From Gordionus sp. m RMFG-2023 (Eukaryota > Nematomorpha > Gordioida > Chordodea > Parachordodidae), in NCBI RefSeq assembly GCF_954871325.1, contig NC_088775.1, forward strand, positions 22,359,561 through 22,423,560: DNA of 64,000 nt, in the 5' to 3' direction. The notes under the pieces are model-generated. The model searched no databases. It was given only the letters and a program-made list of their open reading frames with translations, and was not told the DNA's origin. Made by a program: the position numbers and the translations under genes. Positions 57,341-64,000 of the stretch are shown piece after piece (position 1 is the first letter of the stretch; every line of letters begins with the position of its first letter).

Positions 57341-58286
57341 TTATTTGTTTTTTTAGGTTAAGTTCATATTTTTTTTTAATTTACCCCGTTGACTTATAGA
57401 AGACGAAAGAAGAATAAGGGTTATAAAAATATTGTGGAACAAAAGAAGAACAAATGATCCGCTGAAAACAACTACTATGGAAAATATATGGCCGGGAATA
57501 ATGCAGCATTCAACAGTAGGGGCAAAATAGAAAAGCTGGCTAAACAATGTGTAGTTTGTAATACCTGGGCCAGTATGCCTGCGAGGGATAAAAAGAGTAC
57601 ATGGCCGAAAGCTTCGGGTCCTTGGGAGAGGGTGCACGTGGACTTCTTTGAGTTTGACCGGAAAGAGTATTTCTTGGTAGTTGACGCAGACTCCAAGTGG
57701 ATAGAGTTTGAGGTTGTAGGTAGATTAACAACGAAAATCGTGGTCAGAAAGTTGAAAAATTAATGGGCGAAGTTTGGTGTGGCCAAAGTAATTGTGTCCG
57801 ATGGAGGTCCGGCCTTTAGTAGTGAAGAGTTCGGGAGGTTTTGTGTGGAAAGTGGGGCGAAACATGTGCTGGTGCCGCCTTACCATCCGAGCTCGAATGG
57901 TCAGGCGGAGCGGATGGTGGGAATTGTAAAGAGTTGGTTGAGGAAGGCCAAATTTGGAGGAAGTGAAGTATGGGTATCGGTGGCTTATTATAATAATAGC
58001 AGGAAAGGAACGGAATTGTCGCCGTCTGAGAAATTTTTGGGTCGGAGAACGTGGATTGGTTTGGATGCATTGAAACCAGGGAAAGAGAAGGAAGGGGAAA
58101 GGATTGAACAGGAAAATGGTGGAAAATTTGAGATAGGCCACACAGTGTGGGCAAGGTTGTATGGGAGTAAAAAGAAATGGGAATCGGGGGTGGTGGTCAA
58201 AAAATGGGTAGAATGCTGTGCCGTATAAAGTTCCCGGATGGAAGAATAGGGGTCCGACTTGCTGACCAGCTGAGGAAGGGAATCAT

Positions 58287-58677
58287 TGTGCCGAACCCTT
58301 GAATAAAATTCTTTGACTAATACAGAAAATTTTAAAGTCCCTTACAGTACTTAATTTCCCAAGAGAAAGACTTTTTTTTAAAAAAAAACAAACAGAAAAA
58401 TAAACTTTTTATTAAATTTGAAAAAAAAAAAAATTAACATATTTTGCCTAAAAAACGGTTTTTTTATATCTTATAATAAAATAAATAACAAAATAATTCG
58501 CTCCCCCAAAATAACAAGACTCATTCTGAGTCTTATCATTCGGAGCCAAATTACTCCGCCAATATTATAAATATAATGACGTTATAAAATAATGTATTCA
58601 CACAAAAAGAACGAGAATGATTTTACATATGTATAAAATAATATATTTAAAAAAACGATAAAGAGCGAAATACGACA
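58287..58677. repeat. Right LTR of the GC-rich gypsy element
   Basis: Direct counterpart of 54196-54583, preceded by the purine-rich TGAGGAAGGGAATCA. Confidence 0.78.
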
Positions 58678-58689
58678 ATAGCAATAAAA

Positions 58690-58925
58690 ACTGTATGCTA
58701 TATATAAATCATGATTTAAGTATATTATTTAATAAAAACTTTATTTTAGAAACGTTGAAATTTTTTGGTATTATGTATTGATCTAGTATGTATGTCTAGT
58801 AGATTATTAATATTTATAGTCTTGGTAAAGAAAATTTTACAAAAACAAATAATTAATTAAGCATCTTATATATACATTTATCTGCCAAACAAAATAATAA
58901 AACAAATTAATAATAGCATAAGCAT
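58690..58925. other. AT-rich interval
   Basis: About 235 bp without recognised features, interior of the 17.9-kb element. Confidence 0.45.
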
Positions 58926-59040
58926 CAGGGGCCCGAACTTTTATACATAACTGTTCAGTTTGGTTACGGTTCATATGTAAAAAATTATATTGGTTACGGT
59001 TCGGTTACGGTTCTTAAAATTTTTTTTATAAAGTTTCGGC
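58926..59040 (+). mobile_element. hAT-like terminus CAGGGGCCCGAAC with GGTTACGGTTC repeats
   Basis: Starts CAGGGGCCCGAACTTTTAT and carries three GGTTACGGTTC/CGGTTCGG repeats within 90 bp, a common subterminal form of hAT MITEs. No right end is seen before the satellite begins at about 59045, so it is truncated. Confidence 0.5.
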
Positions 59041-59044
59041 TCGG

Positions 59045-60735
59045 TTCAGCATAGGAAGCCATAAAGAAGGATATAAATTTCATTATCAATGCTTTAATAA
59101 TTTTCTGGCAAATATTTGACCACTAAATATTTCTTAAGCGCATTACAATTTTTTATAAAGACGGTTAACCAAATTATATACGGAATTCAAATTTACTAAT
59201 TGAGCACTAAATAATGACAAAAACCGGATGTTTAGTACTACTAGAGTTTTTGTTTTGACACGTCGCCATTATTTGCTTATTTTTGTTTTTTTTCGCAAAT
59301 AACTTTTTAAAATTCGGCTACAAAAATGATTGAAGCACTAACCTCTACTAAAAAAGCCCTAAAGAAGGATATAAATTTCATCGTTAATGCCTTCATAATT
59401 TTCTGGCCAAAATTTGACCTCTAAATATTTCTTTAGCGTATTACGATTTTTTCACATGACGGTTAACCAAATTAATTAAGGAATCCAAATTTACTATGTT
59501 TAGTACTACTAGAGTTTTTGTTTTCGCACGTCGCCATTTTATTTTTCTTATTTTCACCAATAATTTTTTATTCTTAAATTCGGCTACAAAAGTGATTGAA
59601 GCACTAACCTCTATTAATGAAGCACTAAAGAATGATATAAGTTTCATCGTTAGTGCTTCCAAAAGTTCGGCCAACTTTAAGCCTAAATCGTGACGTCATG
59701 ATTTTTATTTAGCTAATAACTTTTTTCCCATATGGCGGTTAACTAAATTAATAACGGAATTTAAATATAATTAAGCACTAAATAATGACGAAAACCGGAT
59801 GTTTAGTACTACTCTAGTTTTTGTTTTGGCACGTCGCCAATATTTGTTTATTTTTGTTTTTTTCGCTAATAACCTTTTATTTTTAAATTTGGCTACAAAA
59901 GTGATTGAAGCACTAACCTCCTCTATTAACGAAGCACTAAAGAATGATATAAGTTTCATCGTTAGTGCTTCCAAAAGTTCGGCCAACTTCACGCCTTAAT
60001 TTTGACGTCATAATTTTTATTTAGATAATAACTTTTTTAATGATGATTAACTTAATTTATAACGAAATTTAAATATATTAATTAAGCACTAAATAATGGC
60101 AAAAACCGGATGCTTAGTACTTCTCTAGTTTTTGTTTTGGCATGGCGCCAATTTTTCTTTATTTTTATTTTTTTCGCAAATAACTTTTTATTCTTAAATT
60201 CGGCTACAAAAGTGATTGAAGTACTAACCTCTACTAACGAAGCACTAAATAATGATATAAGTTTCATCGTTAGTGCTTCCAAAAGTTTGGCCAACTTCAC
60301 GCCTAAATCGTGATGTCATAATTTCTATTTAGCTAATAACTTTTTTTCCAAATGCCGGTTAACTAAATTAAATACGGAATTTAAATACATTAATTAAGCA
60401 CTAAATAATGGCAAAAACGGATGTTTAGTAACTCTAGTTTTTGTTTTGGCACGTCGCCAATTTTTGTTTATTTATATTTTTTTCGCAATAATTCGGCTAC
60501 AAAAGTGATTGAAGCACTAACCTCTACTAACTAAACACTAAAGAATGATATAAGTTTCATCGTTAGTGCTTTCAATCAACTTTTAGGCGTGAAGTTGGCA
60601 CAAATTTTTATTTTTGCTTGTAACGTTTTTCCTTAAATTCGGATACTATACGGATTGAAGCACTAATAAGCACTAACGAAGCACTAAAAAATGACATATG
60701 ATTCATCGTTAGTGCTTCCAAATGTTCGGCCAACT
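59045..60735 (-). repeat. Satellite array, reverse, ~300-bp units
   Basis: Inverse of 43755-45168. The CCGGATGTTTAGTACTAC landmark recurs near 59225, 59497, 59797, 60109 and 60418, with spacing of 270-312 bp. The outermost unit (60600-60735) has the same terminal block as the outermost unit on the left (GTTCGGCCAACTTCAC beside a TTAGTGCTTCCAAATG). Minus-strand frames of the form ALTMKLISFFSASLIEVSAS recur in consecutive units at the satellite period. Confidence 0.85.
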
Positions 60736-60739
60736 TCAC

Positions 60740-61045
60740 TAAAATAATAATAGGCCAACTTGCGATTATAATATTAATGAAATTTAAAATGTATTCATAA
60801 CTATTTTTAATTTAATTATATTAAAGGATTTACTATTTATTATGAGATAAAAGGAAATCCAACTATTAATGTCTATTCATTTTTTATTGATTATATCTAA
60901 TAATATAATTTTTATAAGTTATTCATATCATAAGAAAATGAATCTCACTCCAATTAATAGAATATATATCAAAATATTTTACTTAAGCATTTGCAGTATA
61001 CCTTGAAATTTGCAGTTTACCTTGGCATTTGCAGTTTAGTCAAAC
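60740..61045 (-). repeat. Right terminal arm of the 17.9-kb element
   Basis: Reverse complement matches 43149-43430 with scattered differences and one extra ~20-bp duplication of the TTTGCAGTTTACCTTG phrase. It ends GTTTAGTCAAAC at 61045. Confidence 0.8.
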
Positions 61046-61067
61046 CCCGAATGTATTGTGTTATTTT

Positions 61068-62478
61068 TAGTGTTGTAAACGAAAACGAAGTTCGTTTTTT
61101 TGAAAAAAATGATAAACGGCGTTCCTTTTATTTTTGACGAACTTTGAACCTGAACGCGTTCCTTTTTTTATGACGAACGCGTTCGAATTTAACGTTCGTT
61201 CAATTTTAAATATATTTTTATTTATGTGAAAAATTTAATATTTCCGAATTTTTTTTAAAAATATATTATTTATATTTTTTAATCGGCTGTGTATTTCCTT
61301 TTCACATTTCAATTTTTTTAACACATAGTTTATTAATTTAAATATTGTTTATATTTTGATTTAATAGATTAGCATAAGCATGGATATTATTTTTTAATCC
61401 TCATCATCTGATTCTGAAAATCCAAAATCAGATAAATCAACATTACTATGGCCAAATATGATAAATGTTTTACATTAAAATCCTATATTGAATAAACTAA
61501 TCCAATGCTTACCAAGTGTAAAATGTGGCCAAAAAGTATTATATTGTCCAGGTTCCAATTTAAAACGACATTTGATTTTATTATTAATTATTTGATTTTA
61601 TATGATATAACTAAGTTAAATCATTAAATTAGAAGAAATAATGCATTTGGGATATTTGACCCCAACAATAGCGATAGTTATTTTAAAATTAAAAAAAATT
61701 AGTGGCCCCAAATATGGTCAACCATTGATAGACGCCGTATTAAATGGGATTAATAAAAGGTATTAAACCTATCACTCTCAATTATTACTTATATTTTATT
61801 TTTTTAAAGATTTGAACATATATATAAGGATCAATATGTTCTTTCTGCAATTATACATCCAGCATTCAAACCTTAATGGCCATGGATAAAACTTCCACAG
61901 AACGAACATATTAAAAATAAATTTTTAGCGTTATTGAAAAAAAATGTTTTGAAAACCCTAGAGTGTTAATTTCGAGATATCCTATTTTTTGTCGAGAGTA
62001 GAGAATGGATTGGAGGAGGATAACTTATATCAATTTTTTGCAAATAACAAAACAATATGTTTTTAATTAATTCTAAACGTTAAAAGACCTGTTTATTAAG
62101 TATAATACCGAAATCCCCTCATCTGCCCCTGTAGAGCGTGTTTTTAGGCTAATGCTATATCAACTGCCAAGTGTTCCTGTCTATCAGATAAATATTTTGA
62201 AAACAATTGTTATTAAAATTTAATAATAAAAATTTTTTATTCGCTATATTATATTATATTTTATTTATAATTATATTATCAAAATAAAACTATATTATTT
62301 TTTAACATGGCTAAAATATATTGTATTAAAAAATATAAGTTTATTTATATTAAATTAAATTTAAAAAAAATTTATCATAAAATTTTGAACGGTGTTATGA
62401 ACGTGAACGCGTTCGATTTTTGTCAATGAACGTTGAACGCGAACGCGTTCGATTTTTTTAGAAATCTTTACAGCACTA
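61068..62478 (+). mobile_element. hAT element with TAGTGTTGTAAACG-type ends, 1.4 kb
   Basis: The left end TAGTGTTGTAAACGAAAACG and right end, reversed, TAGTGCTGTAAAGATTTC are flanked by GTTATTTT (61060-61067) and GTAATTTT (62479-62486), an 8-bp duplication with one change. GAACGCGTTCG blocks lie inside both ends (61150-61190 and 62405-62455). The related hAT keeps the unoccupied ATAATTTTACC at 51361. It carries its own decayed transposase. Confidence 0.82.
61380..62215 (+). pseudogene. hAT transposase relic inside 61068-62478
   Basis: A BED-like finger segment CPGSNLKRHL occurs at about 61550-61580. IYKDQYVLSAIIHPAFK near 61820-61875 resembles the hAT segment that precedes the dimerisation region. 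An IPSSAPVERVF motif near 62115-62145 is the dimerisation signature. The catalytic part is missing and the reading frame changes repeatedly. A small ZBED-like gene internally deleted to under 1 kb; clearly dead. Confidence 0.62.
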
Positions 62479-62486
62479 GTAATTTT

Positions 62487-63203
62487 ACGTTTAAAAAATA
62501 AGAAAAATGCTTATTTTTTATATAAAAGAGAAATTTTTTTTTTATATTATATTTTTTTCCTTACTTTTTTTTCATAAAAAATTTTTTCTTTTTTAAAAGC
62601 AGCGTTAATAATTCTATTTATATTATTGAAAATGTATTTAGAGTTGTATAAAAAGTATATATATACTATTTTTGAGCTATCTGTATCTGTTTATATACAC
62701 TTTTAAGATACAATTTGAAATACTATTATTTAACACTTTTTAATCTAAAAAATAAAAATATTTAAGTGCAAATTTATCTCATATGTAAGAGTATATAATT
62801 AAAATAAATATATATTATAATGCAAAGGAATTTATAAATCCTTGCTTAGCCATGACGCCCATTAATCATAAACAATACCATTGTTGCACAATATTTTAAG
62901 CAAATAAATATATTTAGAATTTTGTAAAAAATTTTATAGATATTCTTAACTTTTAATGAATAAATTATAAGTTTAATGTTTAAAATTTTTTTTTGAAATT
63001 TTGAATCTATTTTTGATTTCGATTAAAAAAACTTAGTAAAAAATTTAAAATCTAGCAAAAACTTTTATAATTCCGTATTTGATCATTTTACTCAAAAACA
63101 AAGATAAATTCTACTTATTTATATATATTATAATTTTTTATGGGTGGTCTAATAAATAAAAATAAATTGCTTCCATAGTAGTAAACATGACGCTTCGTCA
63201 CTG
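62487..63203 (+). repeat. Right part of the outer CAGTGACGAAGC hAT
   Basis: Aligns with 51365-52738 after an internal deletion: AAAAAATAAG... start, then AAATCTAGCAAAAACTTTTA near 63050 (52570 in the relative), the ATTGCTTCC block and the terminus at 63203. The last codons of the dimerisation domain are recognisable near 63003. Confidence 0.75.
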
Positions 63204-63211
63204 CAAAGCTT
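63204..63211. repeat. Target-site duplication CAAAGCTT, right copy
   Basis: Identical to 42250-42257. Confidence 0.88.
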
Positions 63212-63337
63212 AATATAGAAATTAAGATATAACGAAATATAGGTAAGATAACCTTGCACTATATTTTTCTCAATAATTTTTTATAATACTTTATTTAATT
63301 TGTAAATATAAAGATCAAAAAAATAAATTAATAAAAT

Positions 63338-63474
63338 ATGCGATATAAATATGTGCGATATAAATAAGATATGCGATATAAATAATAAATGCGATATAAA
63401 TAACATATGCGCTATAAATATATGCGCTATAAATAAAATATGCGATATAAATACATATTCGATATAAATAAGAC
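63338..63474. repeat. Short tandem repeat TATGCGATATAAATA
   Basis: About eight imperfect units of 13-22 bp sharing GCGATATAAAT or GCGCTATAAAT. It is not related to any termini recognised nearby. Confidence 0.75.
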
Positions 63475-63492
63475 TAGTTGATAGCCAGACTA

Positions 63493-63902
63493 GAATGACG
63501 GGGAATCAGAATTTTCTTATTTATTCAATGATGGATGAATAATAAATTCTACCTTTATTTGATGATGAATGAATCAATTTTCCTATCTTATGAGGTGTGA
63601 TTTATAAATTAATATTTTTTTTACATTTTTTATATAATAAATTATAAATATAAATGAATAAAAATTTAGTTTAGAAGATTTTTTATTGTGCACATAAATT
63701 AAAATTACTAACCATATACTTCATAAACATATTTTATAAAAAAAAATGGAAAATCTTAGAATAACTCCTTATCTAAATAAATATAAATTTCTGAATCACA
63801 TCTTATAAAATAGGAAAATTCTTAATTCCTTCATCATTAAATAAAGCTAAAATTTATTATTCATCCATCATTGAATAAAGAAGATTCTGATTCCCCGTCA
63901 TT
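63493..63902. mobile_element. Foldback MITE with AATGACGGGGAATCAG arms
   Basis: Left arm AATGACGGGGAATCAGAATT and right arm GATTCTGATTCCCCGTCATT are inverse copies extending about 110 bp inward (CAATGATGGATGAATAATAA matched by TTATTATTCATCCATCATTG). The middle is plain AT-rich sequence. The target duplication is not clear. The same arm end occurs at about 1835-1855 and 21935-21955. Confidence 0.8.
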
Positions 63903-64000
63903 ATTGAGGTTAATGATGCTTACTACCAAGTGAATGTATGGAAATATTCTAAATACCAACCTAATTTGCTAAATATCGACATAAATTTATTAAAATGTAA
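63903..64000. other. Window edge, nothing assigned
   Basis: About 100 bp of AT-rich sequence with no feature seen. Confidence 0.5.

Larger units (their letters stand above)
54196..58680. mobile_element. Gypsy-type LTR element, GC-rich, rearranged and broken
   Basis: Direct LTRs of about 390 bp (54196-54583 and 58287-58677) start TGTGCCGAACC and end with GACA-like sequence; GCAAT occurs just outside both (54191-54195 and 58681-58685), a likely 5-bp duplication. On the plus strand near 57.4-58.25 kb are integrase parts (CVVCNTW, HVDFFEF, VSDGGPAFSSEEF, YHPSSNGQAERM) followed by a purine tract before the right LTR. On the minus strand at 55.07-54.64 kb is a zinc knuckle (CFRCGVEGHVGRDC). The intervening 55.1-57.3 kb is AT-rich. 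The opposite orientation of the two coding islands points to internal rearrangement. Heavily broken. Confidence 0.7.
43149..61045. mobile_element. Long-inverted-end element with satellite arrays, 17.9 kb
   Basis: Both ends read GTTTGACTAAACTRCAAATG inward and stay homologous for about 290 bp (43149-43430 against 61045-60760). They then pass into arrays of the same ~300-bp satellite in opposite orientation. The host hAT sequence on either side (TCATATGAATTGTATCA and CCCGAATGTATTGTG) matches one continuous stretch of the related hAT at about 51340-51365 (ATGGTATTGTATAATTTT). The whole block is therefore one insertion, with a roughly 9-bp imperfect duplication, as in Mutator-like elements. The left end carries an extra inverted copy of the terminal arm (43440-43719). 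I see no transposase of its own. Inside are a hAT, a hAT fragment and gypsy remains. Confidence 0.7.
42258..63203. mobile_element. Outer hAT element of nest 2 (20.9 kb with nested insertions)
   Basis: The left end CAGTGACGAAGCTTC (42258) and right end GACGCTTCGTCACTG (63203) are inverse copies, flanked by identical 8-bp duplications CAAAGCTT (42250-42257 and 63204-63211). Left (42258-43140) and right (62487-63203) parts align with the corresponding parts of a second member at 46029-52738. Later insertions account for the length: a MITE (42345-42904), the inverted-satellite element (43149-61045) and a hAT (61068-62478). Only a trace of its transposase end is left near 63003, so it is non-autonomous. 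Confidence 0.88.

Noticed and set aside
57353-58200. Several overlapping minus-strand frames, Ser/Pro/His-rich
   Set aside because: Shadows of the GC-rich integrase island on the plus strand.

Overview
This is an AT-rich (roughly three quarters A+T) stretch of a eukaryotic nuclear genome. It consists almost entirely of transposable elements inserted into one another. Short introns with GT...AG ends (about 40-60 bp) interrupt several transposase genes, which excludes a prokaryote. The mix of hAT DNA transposons (BED and TTF zinc-finger types), Ty3/gypsy LTR elements and a GIN/Ginger-like integrase fits an invertebrate or another TE-rich eukaryote with an AT-rich genome. I cannot name the species. 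I found no host protein gene, rRNA or convincing tRNA.

The layout is two large nests plus smaller pieces. Left flank (1-8393): a minus-strand hAT end, repeats, a diverged tandem dimer and an old broken gypsy element (4357-7445). Nest 1 (8394-36343) is bounded by matching CAGAGACCTGCAG termini and a perfect 8-bp duplication, CTATATTT. It holds a GIN/Ginger-like integrase pseudogene cut by a second hAT (10074-18815, duplication TTATCACC). That hAT in turn contains a TAGGGATG-type element with a triplicated last exon and a nearly whole, young gypsy element (12701-18212). Nest 1 also holds hAT pseudogenes at 19.3-25.75 kb, a 25.8-28.0 kb inverted-repeat element, minisatellites, and a 5.9-kb hAT (29998-35867) in which one small exon is repeated four times.

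Between the nests lie a long-inverted-repeat hAT (36500-40011, duplication TCTACTTA), a lone hAT terminus near 40.59 kb, and about 1.6 kb of unassigned sequence. Nest 2 (42258-63203) is a hAT with CAGTGACGAAGC ends and duplication CAAAGCTT. Inserted in it are a 560-bp hAT MITE, a 17.9-kb element with long inverted ends made of a ~300-bp terminal repeat plus satellite arrays (43149-61045), and another hAT (61068-62478). Inside the 17.9-kb element sits a second copy of the same CAGTGACGAAGC hAT (46029-52738, duplication GCAAATAG). That second copy preserves the uninterrupted sequence at each insertion site seen in the outer copy, so the insertion order can be read directly. Broken gypsy copies lie at 46.38-51.15 and 54.2-58.7 kb. 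The right edge holds a short tandem repeat and a foldback MITE.

The genes do not form a pathway. They are transposases, integrases and retroelement proteins, nearly all broken. The most interesting features are the readable nesting, the tandem multiplication of whole transposase exons, and the inverted satellite-bearing ends of the 17.9-kb element.
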